Part shown: positions 53,121 to 63,623 of the stretch, piece by piece
How the letters are laid out: each line of letters starts with the position of its first letter
How positions within the stretch are numbered: position 1 is the first letter of the stretch
Assembly (NCBI GenBank): GCA_029449245.1
Contig: JANATF010000007.1
Span: forward strand, 682,001 to 746,000
Direction: 5' to 3'
DNA from: Mortierella alpina
Lineage: Eukaryota; Mortierellomycota; Mortierellomycetes; Mortierellales; Mortierellaceae
Length of the DNA stretch: 64,000 nucleotides
Position numbers and translations under genes: made by a program
The notes under the pieces: generated by a model
What the model was told of the DNA's origin: nothing
Database searches by the model: none
The model's input: the letters and a program-made list of their open reading frames with translations, nothing else

Positions 53121-56100
53121 TTAGGGCTGAGCTCCGCGAAGCGTAGGGCCGGGTTTGTGAGGGTGAGCATGATGAAACTGCTTGATGAGTCTCGGGGCGC
53201 CTTGAACCAACTCAGCAGGCTCCCAAGTGCGAGCAGATATGGGGTAGCCTTTCCAGTGGACATGGTAGAGGAGTCTGCCACGGGCCACTTTGGAGTCTAG
53301 GATGGCTTCGACTTCGAACTCCTCTTCTCCAGCAACGACGAGTGGAGGTAGAGGTTTAGGTGTCCGACCCGGGATCGTATCTTGGCGGAAACGCTCGAGG
53401 AGGCCGACGTGGAAGATCGGGTGGATCTTCATGGTACTTGGGAGATCCAGGCGGTATGAGCGAGTTCCAACCTTCTCGAGTATTTGAAAAGGGCCAACTC
53501 GTTTGTAGTCAAGTTTCTTGGCTGCCCGCTCGGTACGGAGATTTCGGGCGTCTAACCAGACTTTGTCGCCAACACTGAAATCAGGCTGAGCTATTGTTTT
53601 GGTATCAAAATGTCGGGCGTGTCTTTCATTCGCAGACTGGATGTTGAACTTCATCTCAGAATGAATGTCTAGAAGAGCCTTGATGTGGTCAGGGCAAGGG
53701 ATGTTGTCCTTAGTCACCCGGGGTACGGTAACTGAGAACTTGGGGTGGAAACCAAAGTTAGCGAAGAAAGGAGTTGTCTTCGTGGACGAGTGTTCCGTGT
53801 TGTTGTAAGTGAACTCGGCGAGCGGGAGTAAAGTGCTCCAGTTTGACTGTTGATAGTCGATATAACAGCGTAGGTACTGCTCGAGAATCGAGTTGACTCT
53901 CTCAGTCTGGCCGTCAGTCCTAGGATGGAATGCAGTAGAGAGGTTCTGCTCGATCTGGAGAGCCTTGAAGACTGTCTTAGTGAACTTAGAAGTGAAGGTG
54001 ACGCCTCTATCGGAGACGACATCGTCTGGAAGACCGTGGGCGGCGAAGACTTTTTCCAAGAAGAGCTGCACGGTACCCTCCGCGTCCACGGTATCTGTGG
54101 TAGGGGCAAAGTGAGCCATCTTCGTGAATCGATCGACGAAGACACATATCGCGGTGTAGCCCTTGGAGGCGGGCAGTTGAGTGATAAAGTCTACGGAGAT
54201 CGAGGACCAGGGCCGATCAGGGATCGGCAAGGATTGCAGGAGGCCATACGGCTTGTGATTGCTTGACTTGCTACGTTGGCAAATATCGCATCCACCGACG
54301 TAATTCTTGATATATTGTCGCATGCTGGGCCAAAAGAACGTGCGAGAGACAAGATCAAATGTTTTAGTAATACCAAAGTGCCCCGCAGTGGGAGAATCGT
54401 GGCATTCTTCAAGGATCATTTTCTTGAGATCCGGGTCGTCGGGGACACAGACCAGGCCGTCATGTAGTAGAAGGCCGTCCTGGACAGAGTAGAGGCCGTC
54501 AGGGTCTGGCGTCTCAAGGTTCTCAGCAAGGATCGCGCTGAATGTAGGGTCGTTAGGAAGTGAATGCGTAATTAATTCTTGAATGGCTGACTTCTCTGGG
54601 AGCAGCGGCAGGGCTTGTAGGGCATTCAAAAATTGAATTGGTGGCAGGAGGGTTAAGGCGGTCTTGCTTAGTGCAGCCGCACTCCCCTCCTCAGGTTTGT
54701 CTCTCCGAGACAAAGAGTCAGCCGCAGCGTTCTGCGAGCCAGGGCGGTATTTGATGACAAAATTATAGTCCGATAGGACTTCAGACCAGCGGACCTGGCG
54801 ACGGCTAAGGTTGCGGGTGGTTGTAAAATATTCCAGATTGCGGTGGTCAGTAAGGACGACTGTGGTAGAGGCTGAGAACTCAAGGTAGTGTCGCCAGTGC
54901 TTGAAGGCGCACACAATGGCTAACAGTTCTTTGTCATAGATCTGGTAATTCATTTCCGCAGGCAGGAGTTTTCTGGAGTAGAAGGCAACAGGGTGGAGGT
55001 GGTCATCGTCATCATATTGGCTGCAAACTCCTCCGAGGGCGTAGTCGGAGGCATCGACTTCGATGACACACGCTTTTGTGTGATCAAAGTGACGGAGGAT
55101 CGGGCCAGACATCAAACGAGCTTTGAGTTCTTCAAAAGCGTCTTGCGCGGCTCTTGACCAAATGAACTTGGCATTCTTCTTGAGCAGAGTGGTGAGAGGG
55201 GTGGCTACTTTGGAGTAGTTCTTGACGAAGCGGCGGTAGAAGTTAGCGAGTCCGAGGAACACCTGAATGTCAAAAGCTGATTTAGGGGTAGCCCATTCTT
55301 GAATGGCGGCCACCTTGGCAGGATCCATCGAGATGCCGTTAACACCAATGATGAATCCCAGGAACGAGACCTCTTGCTTATCGAACGCACATTTCTCGAG
55401 TTTCAGACAGATGCCCGCAGCTTCTAATTTCTTGAGGACCTTTTTGACTTGTGCGGTGTGCTCGTCAAGTGATTCGGAATATATGAGAATATCGTCAAGG
55501 TAGACAACAACAAAATCATCCAAGTAGTCGCGCAGGACGTCGTTCACGAACGCTTGGAAGGTTCCTGGGGCATTCATGAGCCCGAATGGCATGACTTGAT
55601 ACTCAAAGTGACCGTAACGACAGCGAAACGCGGTTTTCCACTCGTCGCCTTTCGCTATTCGGAGAAGGTTGTAGGCACCACGCATGTCCAATTTGGTAAA
55701 ATACTTGGCTTTTCCTAACTGGTCAAACGTTTCGGAGATCAGTGGTAAAGGGCATCGATTGGGAGTTGTGATTTTGTTAAGTCCCCGGTAATCGACACAA
55801 AGGCGAAGGGAACCGTCTTTTTTCTTGACAAAGAGAATGGGCGCTCCGGCTGGGGATTCCGAGCGGCGAATGAAACCTTTAGCCAGGTTTTCTTTGAGAT
55901 ATTCGTGTAGGGCCTTGAGCTCCGTCTGCGAGAGATTGTAGACAGGCCCAAAAGGTACGTTGGCGCCTTCTGCAATGGGAATACTATGGTCGTAGGGTCG
56001 GTGTGGCGGGAGTTTGTCCGCCTGAGTCTTGGAGAACACTTGAGAGTATTCAGCGTATTTTTCAGGGAGCTGGATTGTTGGTTCATCATCACTAAGAGTC

Positions 56101-56812
56101 GCGGTAGACAATTCTTCGACTTGAGAGATGTCCATCATGTAGCCTACACCCTGTCCCTGCTTGAGCAATTGACAGAAATTGGCGTTGCTGACCAGGGCAA
56201 TATCCATGGAAGTTGGGTTTCTGACAGGGACAGGCACAGGTGGGTAAATGATAGTAATTGGTGCAGGTTTGAGAACTAGAGGAGGGGAAGCAGAGCGTGT
56301 TTGACTGGCGAAGGGCAGGATAGAAGTAGGTAGTGTGGATCGAGCAAGATGTGACAAGGCAGAGAAGTTGTGATTTTGAGTGCAGGCGAGAGTCACTGTT
56401 CTCTGATCCCAGTTGATGGAGGGGCTGTGCTTTTTTAGCCAGTCCATTCCAAGGATCACAGAATAGTTACCGAGCGTGATGAGTTGAAAGGAATGTACTT
56501 CAAAATGTTCTGGGCTGGATTGCATGACAAGACGAGTGGAGTGGTGGGAAGAGTGGATGGTACCATTGGCGAGGGCAATGTTGAGTTGTTGATCGACAAT
56601 GGGTAGGTGATGTACTTTGGCGAGGTTCTGATGAATGAAGGAAATTGTAGCCCCAGAATCAATCATGGCATTGACGGGGAGGGAGGACCCCTGGAAATAC
56701 AGAGTGACAGGAATGGTGATGGGAGCGGAGTCGTGGATAGGGTCGTGAACAGGAGAAACATTGAAAAGTTGGCCTAGATGGGCTTCTCCACTCTTTACTA
56801 GGCGTCGTCGTT
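53121..56812 (-). CDS. D1 Pol polyprotein (reached by -1 frameshift)
   Basis: Open in the -1 frame from the slippery site at 56810-56816 to the stop at 53121. In order: protease AMIDSGATISFIH (canonical DSG); reverse transcriptase VVYLDDILIYS; RNase H IEVDASDYALGG and LTDHRNLEYF; integrase finger HDSPTAGHFGI...CDICQRS; DDE core in SVDFITQL, VSDRGVTF and GQTERVNS; the KRVGPFQILEKVG (GPY/F) module; and a C-terminal chromodomain EEEFEVEAILDSK...YHVHWKGYPISARTWEP. No stops or broken motifs are visible, so this copy may still be functional. An ATG at 56666 inside the protease is probably not the real start. Confidence 0.92.
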
Positions 56813-56816
56813 TCCC
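56772..56816 (-). promoter_or_regulatory. Programmed -1 frameshift signal of D1
   Basis: Minus strand: GGGAAAC (56816-56810) in the register G GGA AAC, a 6-base spacer, then the stem GCCTAG (56803-56798) pairing with CTAGGC (56777-56772) across a 20-base loop. The gag stop TAG is part of the stem. The same layout as E2 with different stem sequences. Confidence 0.75.
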
Positions 56817-58012
56817 AAATCGAACACGAAGGGGCTAGTGTTGGCAGTGGTGGCACTAGAGAGAGTGTGTTGAGCCTTGTTACCGAGTCTGGTGTTCGCG
56901 GGTTTGGTGGGACACTCCTTAACCCAGTGTCCCTCCAAACCACAGTAGCTACAGAGATCGTTATCTCTGCGTCGCTGTTTTTCTTCGGCGCTCACAGGGC
57001 GGTGCTGGGCTTGGCTGAGGTCCATGGCCATGGACGGGGCGGCAACGGACGCGGCGGGAGCGAATGGTCGCGGGACGGAAACAGGGGTCGAGTTGCGGGC
57101 GCTATTCAAGGTTGTTGTGGAACGAACAGGTTGTCTTTGCAGAAAGTAACCATATTGGCGAGTGTCGATCTCAATAGCCAAATCAGAGAACTCATAGAAC
57201 GTGCGCGGTTCCTCCTGGCGTGACATGGTTTCTTGGACCGATTCTTTGAGGCCAATCCGGTACTGGGAGATTTTGGCAGCGTCGTTCCACTCGGTATCGG
57301 CAACCAACTGGACAAACTTATTGGTGTAGTCCAACGCCGAGCCTTTTTGCTTCAAGGCGCGGAGTTGAGACTCGGCCACGATGTGGGCGTTGGTGACGCC
57401 GAAATTCTTGGTCATGACCGACCAAAACTTATCAAGGCTGCTAATGATCGCGGGTCTTACTTCGTCATCCAGCTTAAAAGCAGGGATGTGCTTTTCCATA
57501 TACTTATAGGCCGCGGTGTCCCCCAGACGGGAGATGATGAACATGATTTTAGAGGCATCCGTTGGATGCTGCGAGCTCTGAGCCAAGAAGTACAGCTCCA
57601 GCTGAGACTGGAAAGTTTTCCAGTCTTCTCTTTTACCAGTGAACTTCTCGGGGGAGTCGATCTTGGGCTTGGCCACCGACTGAGTCTTGGTGGCTTCGGC
57701 AAGGGTCTTGAGGCCCCGGAGCATATCTTTCTGGAAGGTATTGTTCTCGTTGATGGCATTCAGAGCAATGATCTGTCCTTCGATCGTTTTGAATCTTGGT
57801 TCGACCATTTTGATGAGATCCTCGACGAAACTATGGTTGGTCTGTAAGAACTTGAGGAGGGGTCCGTACGCGGTGAGCTGGCTTTCGAGCGACTGAACGC
57901 GGTTTTTGAGATCCGCTACGACCGGGCTGGCTTGCTCGAGGAGAGTGTCCTCGATGGTTTTGACACGAGTTTGGAGGGCTTCAAAATTCTGGTTGGCGGT
58001 TTCGAGACTCAT
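56798..58012 (-). CDS. D1 Gag
   Basis: 404 aa starting MSLETANQNFEAL. N-terminal coiled coil (VVADLKNRVQSLESQL), Gag capsid-like core (FTGKREDWKTFQSQLELYF ... ALKQKGSALDYTNKFVQL), and a standard CX2CX4HX4C zinc knuckle (CSYCGLEGHWVKEC) near the C-terminus. Ends FDLGNDDA just after the frameshift site. Confidence 0.92.
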   Translation of the reverse strand: MSLETANQNFEALQTRVKTIEDTLLEQASPVVADLKNRVQSLESQLTAYGPLLKFLQTNHSFVEDLIKMVEPRFKTIEGQIIALNAINENNTFQKDMLRGLKTLAEATKTQSVAKPKIDSPEKFTGKREDWKTFQSQLELYFLAQSSQHPTDASKIMFIISRLGDTAAYKYMEKHIPAFKLDDEVRPAIISSLDKFWSVMTKNFGVTNAHIVAESQLRALKQKGSALDYTNKFVQLVADTEWNDAAKISQYRIGLKESVQETMSRQEEPRTFYEFSDLAIEIDTRQYGYFLQRQPVRSTTTLNSARNSTPVSVPRPFAPAASVAAPSMAMDLSQAQHRPVSAEEKQRRRDNDLCSYCGLEGHWVKECPTKPANTRLGNKAQHTLSSATTANTSPFVFDLGNDDA

Positions 58013-58052
58013 GGCTGGGCAGGGACGTGGGTAGAAAGGTCAAAGTTGTTTG

Positions 58053-58061
58053 ACCTAGTAA
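58053..58061 (-). promoter_or_regulatory. D1 primer binding site, complementary to its own LTR
   Basis: Directly after the 5' LTR the minus strand reads TTACTAGGT, not a TGG tRNA-type site. It is a perfect 9-base complement of ACCTAGTAA at 58185-58177 in the LTR, which starts 39 bases after the start of the TATATATA box and so lies at or near the predicted RNA 5' end. This is the layout of Tf1-type self-priming. Confidence 0.6.
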
Positions 58062-58389
58062 TGTCGTGAATCTAGGCAGGGCAAGGACAGGATGACCTTT
58101 CACAAGGGCAGGAGGGAAGGGACAAGGGAAGTGGCAAGACAGGAGGGTTCAGGGTATGATCAAGGATGTATTCAAGTTACTAGGTAAAGAGCAACTGTAC
58201 AGAGGGAACTACAGACTATATATACTAAACACTGAGCCCAGCGCGTAATGCCGCTTTGACCCATAGTCACCGGTCAGGACATAATTCAAGGCATTCAGTA
58301 AAAAGGGGGCGCATGTCGATAAGGCATTAAAAGGCGAAATAAGGCTTGACCTAGGATACTACGCTTATCCTAGGGCCGAGTACGCGACA
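58062..58389 (-). mobile_element. D1 5' LTR
   Basis: Identical by eye to 52783-53110 and to the solo copy at 51814-52141. TATATATA at 58217-58224 (minus-strand promoter). Confidence 0.92.
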
Positions 58390-58546
58390 ACTTCTGAGGT
58401 TTAAATCCCTCTACCCAAGGTTAAGGTCTATTTTTTACCGAATTTTCGGGTTTTTTCCTTTGATCCAGACCACTAAAGAGCGCCTAGCTAACGTTCTTGG
58501 TCGCATGTCAGGCTAAACCACCAGGCAACAATCTGGAGGGGGAGTC
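58390..58546 (+). mobile_element. B3 fragment, 3' end with polypurine tract
   Basis: Matches B1 from about 40824 (ACTTCTGAGGTTTAAATCCC) to the LTR border. The 415 bases of B between 40409 and 40823 are absent across D1. Confidence 0.85.
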
Positions 58547-58757
58547 TGTCATGTCCTAGTCGGTGTGGGGCTCAGGGACTGTGTACCTGAGTCGCACCTC
58601 CCTTTTTATTTCTACAAGAACCAAATATCTACTGTGACGTGATCATGGGGCCCGATATAAGGGCTCCATGAGCGCGGATCAAAATAAACCCTCTCTTTGT
58701 TCTCGTTGACTTCAGTACCTAGTAAGTTAGTATCTCATAATCATATAGAATATCACA
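58547..58757 (+). mobile_element. B3 3' LTR
   Basis: 211 bases, same as 40982-41192 by eye. Followed by the remnant of the A0 right LTR. Confidence 0.9.
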
Positions 58758-58808
58758 GACTTCAGTTCCCCAGTTAGTATTGTAAGTTTACCCCTAGAGA
58801 ATATCACA
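58758..58808 (+). mobile_element. A0 right LTR remnant
   Basis: GACTTCAGTTCCCCAGTTAG...ATATCACA, the last 51 bases of an A LTR, then the ACCAG target duplication. Its first 15 bases overlap the end of the left remnant (24326-24340), so the two remnants are not simply one LTR cut once. Confidence 0.85.
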
Positions 58809-58813
58809 ACCAG

Positions 58814-59240
58814 CAAAGAAGTCAAACTTCGCCAGTGCGCCACTTTGGAAGAAGCTATTTCCGTGGCCACCTTGATCCACTCCATCCTTTTTCCAAACGG
58901 ACCTACTGTTGCTCCCAAGCAGAACTCCAGTGATATGCACATTGATACCCTTCACGTCGCCATCAACAACCTGACGGCCCAGGTCAACTATCTGTCCCAA
59001 GGTTCCAACAGAAACAACAACGCACCACGCCCCTCCAAGCTCGCCCCTGGGGAAAAAGCCCATCTGATCGCCAACAAAGGCTGTTTCCGTTGTCGCAAAA
59101 TTGGACACATGGCTTCCAACTGCCGCTCCTTCCCCAACCAGCCGCAACATCAACCCTCTCGTCAGTTCAACAACCTCGAGACCTCTGCCCCTCAACAGCC
59201 GGCTTCCCATGCCCAGTCGGGAAACGTCAACAGCAACTAA
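58814..59240 (+). pseudogene. Element C gag, 3' half
   Basis: Continues the frame broken at 24165: SKEVKLRQCATLEEAIS, a linker, a standard zinc knuckle CFRCRKIGHMASNC, and the C-terminus GNVNSN. A GGGAAAC heptamer in the G GGA AAC register sits at 59219-59225, 12 bases before the stop. The pol gene that should follow is replaced by E3. Confidence 0.87.
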
Positions 59241-59241
59241 G

Positions 59242-59341
59242 TGTAGTAGGGGTCAGGTCAAGTAGGTGGAAAAGGAATGTATTTACAGGTATCGTACTAC
59301 TCTACTCTATATAGTCGTTGTGACTGGACACTACTGTTACA
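59242..59341 (-). mobile_element. E3 3' LTR
   Basis: 100 bases, nearly the same as the E2 LTRs (GTACTACTCTA for GTACCACTCTA). Confidence 0.9.
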
Positions 59342-59764
59342 CCTTCCCCTTTTAAAAATGGATCCCATGTGCTGTTTTAAATTCTTCAACCAACTCAAGG
59401 CAATGAGAGAGGTTGCCGAGTGGTTCCCAGGTGGCGGAGCTGCGAGGGTAACCCTTCCAAAGGATGAGGAACTGGTGTTGACGGCGGTAGCGTCTGTACT
59501 CAAGGATGCCTTCAGCCTCGTACTCCTCTTCGCCGTCAATGATTTCTGGTGGAGGCCTGGCGGGTGCTCGTGGTCCAAGGGCTTCTGGTGAAGGTTTATA
59601 ATCTTGGAAGCGGTCCACGTGGAACACATCGTGAATCTTCATGGTCGGCGGTAGCTCAACACGAAATGAGACCGGCGAGTGTTGCTCCAACAGCGTATAG
59701 GGTCCGATGAAACGAGGTTGCAATTTGCGTGAGGGCTGGTTTTGGTCCGCGGCGACTGTGATAT
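59342..59764 (-). pseudogene. E3 pol C-terminus with chromodomain (truncated)
   Basis: Near-identical to 25476-25897: LQPRFIGPYTLLEQ, chromodomain EEEYEAEGILEYR, stop at 59352. It is cut at GACTGTGATAT by the D2 LTR. Confidence 0.85.
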
Positions 59765-60078
59765 TGTCGTGAATCTAGGCAGGGCAAGGACAGGATGACC
59801 TTTCACAAGGGCAGGAGGGAAGGGACAAGGGAAGTGGCAAGACAGGAGGGTTCAGGGTATGATCAAGGATGTATTCAAGTTACTAGGTAAAGACTAAACT
59901 AAGATGAGACTACAAGGAGTATTTATACTAAAGGGAGGTGCGCCATGGTGCGCGCCGCACCACGGTCATGGGTCAAATCAGAAGGGTAACACAGCAACAG
60001 CCTGACCCAAATAATGATTTGTCGACTCTGGCTTGACCTAGGGTTCAGGACGCGACATCTAGGGCTGAGGACGCGACA
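59765..60078 (-). mobile_element. D2 3' LTR (variant subtype)
   Basis: 314 bases, TGTCGTGAATC...GACGCGACA. The outer parts match D1, but the middle (TAAACTAAGATGAGACTACA ... GCCGCACCACGG) is the variant also seen at 22458-22772. The ACCTAGTAA word keeps the same ~40-base distance from a TATAAATA box. Confidence 0.88.
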
Positions 60079-60088
60079 ACCTCCCCAT

Positions 60089-62508
60089 TTAGGGCTGAGC
60101 TCCGCGAAGCGTAGGACCGGGTTTGTGAGGATGAGCGTGATGAAACCGCTTGATGAGTCTAGGGGCGCCTTGAACCAACTCAGCAGGCTCCCAAGTGCGA
60201 GCAGATATGGGGTAACCTTTCCAATGGACGTGGTAGAGGAGTCTGCCACGGGCCACTTTGGAGTCTAGGATGGCCTCGACTTCGAACTCCTCCTCTCCAG
60301 CAACGACGAGTGGAGGGAGAGGTTTGGGTGTCCGACCCGGGATTGTATCTTGGCGGAAACGCTCGAGGAGGCCGACGTGGAAGATCGGGTGGATCTTCAT
60401 GGTACTTGGGAGGTCCAGGCGGTATGAGCGAGTTCCAACCTTCTCGAGTATTTGAAAAGGGCCAACTCGTTTGTAGTCAAGTTTCTTGGCTGGCCGCTCG
60501 GTACGGAGGTTTCGGGCGTCTAACCAGACTTTGTCACCAACACTGAAATCAGGCTGAGCTATTGCTTTGGTATCGAAATGTCGGGCGTGTCTTTCATTTG
60601 CAGACTGGATGTTGAACTTCATCTCAAAATGAATGTCTAGAAGAGCCTTGATGTGGTCAGGGCAAGGGATGTTGTCCTTAGTCACCCGGGGTACGGTAAC
60701 TGAGAACTTGGGGTGGAAACCAAAGTTAGCGAAGAAAGGGGTCGTCTTCGTGGACGAGTGTTCCGTGTTGTTGTAAGTGAACTCGGCGAGCGGGAGTAAA
60801 GTGCTCCAGTTTGACTGTTGGTAGTCGATATAACAGCGTAGGTACTGCTCGAGAATCGAGTTGACTCTCTCAGTCTGGCCGTCAGTCCTAGGATGGAATG
60901 CAGTAGAGAGGTTCTGCTCGATCTGGAGGGCCTTGAAGACTGTCTTAGTGAACTTAGAAGTGAAGGTGACGCCTCTATCGGAGACGACGTCATCTGGAAG
61001 ACCGTGGGCGGCGAAGACTTTTTCTAAGAAGAGCTGCACGGTACCCTCCGCGTCCACGGTATCTGTGGTAGGGGCAAAGTGAGCCATCTTCGTGAATCGA
61101 TCGACGAAGACACATATCGCGGTGTAGCCCTTGGAGGCGGGCAGTTGAGTGATAAAGTCTACGGAGATCGAGGACCAGGGCCGATCAGGGATCGGCAAGG
61201 ATTGCAGGAGGCCATACGGCTTGTGATTTCTTGACTTGCTACGTTGGCAAATATCGCATCCACCGACGTAATTCTTGATATATTGTCGCATGCTGGGCCA
61301 AAAGAACGTGCGAGAGACAAGATCAAATGTTTTAGTAATACCAAAGTGACCCGCAGTGGGAGAGTCGTGGCATTCTTCAAGGATCATTTTCTTGAGATCC
61401 GGGTCGTCGGGGACACAGACCAGGCCGTCATGTAGTAGAAGGCCGTCCTGGACAGAGTAGAGGCTGTCAGGGTCTGGCGTCTCAAGGTGCTCAGCAAGGA
61501 TCACGCTGAACGTAGGGTCGCTTGGCAGTAAATTCGTAATTAAATTTTGAATGGCTGACTTTTCTGGGAGCAGCGGCAGGGCTTGTAGGGCATTCAAAAA
61601 TTGAATTGGTGGTAGGAGGGTTAAGGCGGTCTTGCTTAGTGCAGCCGCACTCCCCTCCTCAGGTTTGTCTCTCCGAGACAAAGAGTCAGCCGCAGCGTTC
61701 TGCGAGCCAGGGCGGTATTTGATAACAAAATTGTAGTCCGATAGGACTTCAGACCAGCGGACCTGGCGTCGGCTAAGGTTGCGGGTGGTTGTAAAATATT
61801 CCAGATTGCGGTGGTCAGTAAGGACGACTGTGGTAGAGGCTGAGAACTCAAGGTAGTGTCGCCAGTGCTTGAAGGCGCACACAATGGCTAACAGTTCTTT
61901 GTCATAGATCTGGTAATTCATTTCCGCAGGCAGGAGTTTTCTGGAGTAGAAGGCAACAGGGTGGAGGCGGTCATCGTCATCATATTGGCTGCAAACTCCA
62001 CCGAGGGCGTAGTCAGAGGCATCGACTTCGATGACACACGCTTTTGTGTGATCAAAGTGACGGAGGATCGGGCCAGACATCAAACGAGCTTTGAGTTCAT
62101 CAAAAGCGTCTTGCGCGGCTCTTGACCAAATGAACTTGGCATTCTTCTTGAGCAGAGTGGTGAGAGGGGTGGCTACTTTGGAGTAGTTCTTGACGAAGCG
62201 GCGGTAGAAGTTAGCGAGTCCGAGGAACACCTGAATGTCAAAAGCTGATTTAGGGGTAGCCCATTCTTGAATGGCGGCCACCTTGGCAGGATCCATCGAG
62301 ATGCCGTTAACACCAATGACGAATCCCAGGAACGAGACCTCTTGCTTATCGAACGCGCATTTCTCGAGTTTCAGACAGATGCCCGCAGCTTCTAATTTCT
62401 TGAGGGCCTTTTTGACTTGTGCGTGGTGCTCGTCAAGTGATTCGGAATATATGAGAATATCGTCAAGGTAGACAACAACAAAATCATCCAAGTAGTCGCG
62501 CAGGACGT
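60089..62508 (-). pseudogene. D2 pol, C-terminal two thirds
   Basis: Nearly identical to D1 pol from the RT motif VVYLDDILIYS through RNase H, integrase (CDICQRSKS, VSDRGVTF, GQTERVNS) and chromodomain, with an intact frame and stop at 60089. It is cut upstream within RT (LRDYMDDF side) by block F3; gag, protease and the N-terminal RT are missing. Confidence 0.9.
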
Positions 62509-63518
62509 TGTGGTGAAGGTACTCTAGATACGTAAAAATAGACTATCTGGTAAACAACATGAAACTAGTCTGGCCAATGATAAGAAAACTACATGTGAAA
62601 ATGCCCTTACGTTTGATCGTATGATCTGATTTCCGTTGGGGGGCAATCGGAACTGCGCAGACCAAACAGTGGTCGCTATCAGTCAAGAAAAAGGGCTGGG
62701 GTAGAATATTCATATGATAAGTGACTAATACAAAAAGTGCCAGATAGCAGCATGCCAACCAGAAAATCACTTACTGTGAGAGCCGCTTGGGGGACTCGTG
62801 GTTCTCACAGGGTGTCTCTCTTGGGGGCGAAGAGAAGAGAGAATCTATCTATCAATATCTAAGGTAACGTCGACACACGCAGGTTAGGGACCTGAATAGA
62901 CCTTGGGACTCCGTCGGGACTCCCGTACAAGCTGCAATAATACGCCGAGGGGTGCTGTTCTTGGTCCTCCTCTCACATCGCTAGTGGTCCATTATCGTAC
63001 CTGACAAGAGGCCGGGGGGCTGCGGGCCTCTGTGGTGTCGGATGCTTGATACGGCAGGGGAGGGAACGGGACTGTAGTTGTGTTCGAGAGGGGACGATGA
63101 GAACTGTAGGGGATGGAGGTCGAAAGACACACCTGTCTCGTCTCTGCTCTTGCTGTGGCCGCGGTATATATGTGTGGGAGAGCTGTGGCAGAGTAACTAA
63201 CCGCAATGGTTGTCAGTGAGGTGAGAATGAGTGTGGGAACGATGTTCTTACAATTCAGTGTATATGATACGATTTTGGGGAAGGAAACAGACCTCGAACC
63301 AAAGTCCAAGGCTGGGGCTTCTTTTATGGGTTATAAATTTAGGGTGCTATACTGAAGCTATATAAAATTGATGTGTTCATAAGGTCTATACTGAATAGAG
63401 AGGGTAGCAGGATTTTGATATTATAGAGGGAGGGCAGATGAGAGAGCGATCCTGGCTTCGCAGTGGTCCTGTACTATTTCCCTGCTATTTTGGGCGGATC
63501 CCCAATCTCTTCGTCACA
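62509..63518 (-). mobile_element. F3 block, complete (~1 kb)
   Basis: Starts TGTGGTGAAGGTACTC and ends TCTTCGTCACA; the ends are an imperfect inverted repeat TGTGGTGAAG/CTTCGTCACA. A TATATATGTGTGGG (63166) reads as a TATA box on the minus strand. TG...CA ends, promoter-like content and no coding potential suggest a solo LTR of a long-LTR family in minus orientation. No matching TSD: GACGT left, CCATA right. Confidence 0.65.
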
Positions 63519-63538
63519 CCATACGAACTTTCGTATGG
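63519..63538. repeat. Near-perfect palindrome next to F3
   Basis: CCATACGAA and TTCGTATGG, 9-bp arms around a 2-base centre, followed by short CGTAT repeats. The surrounding 63519-63623 is otherwise unplaced sequence with CGATCCGATCC words like the minisatellite at 22268. Confidence 0.8.
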
Positions 63539-63623
63539 CGTATCGTATCGTATATGCCCTAGTATTTTCGGATCGTACTTCGACAGCCTCAAATACGATC
63601 CGATCCAGCCGATCAGAAACCCT

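Larger units (their letters stand above)
52783..58389 (-). mobile_element. Element D1, complete and apparently intact chromovirus
   Basis: Two 328-base LTRs that look identical, gag and pol in frames related by -1, a purine tract (AAATGGGGGGGT, minus strand, at about 53111-53122) next to the 3' LTR, and a primer site next to the 5' LTR. The flanking five bases (GTGGG and ACTTC) do not form a TSD; see findings. Confidence 0.92.
24161..58813. mobile_element. Outermost nested insertion (A0 and everything inside it)
   Basis: Five-base target duplications ACCAG at 24161-24165 and 58809-58813 bracket an A-type LTR start (24166) and an A-type LTR end (58808). All sequence between lies inside the gag gene of element C. 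Of A0 itself, only 175 bases of the left LTR and 51 bases of the right LTR remain recognisable. Confidence 0.85.

Noticed and set aside
56659-56943. Separate small gene between D1 gag and pol
   Set aside because: It overlaps the frameshift region in a third frame with no motif; protease coding is clear in the -1 frame.
52783-58389. Five-base target duplication for D1
   Set aside because: Flanking bases GTGGG and ACTTC do not match in any register tried, while the solo D LTR at 51814 has a clean GGTAC duplication.
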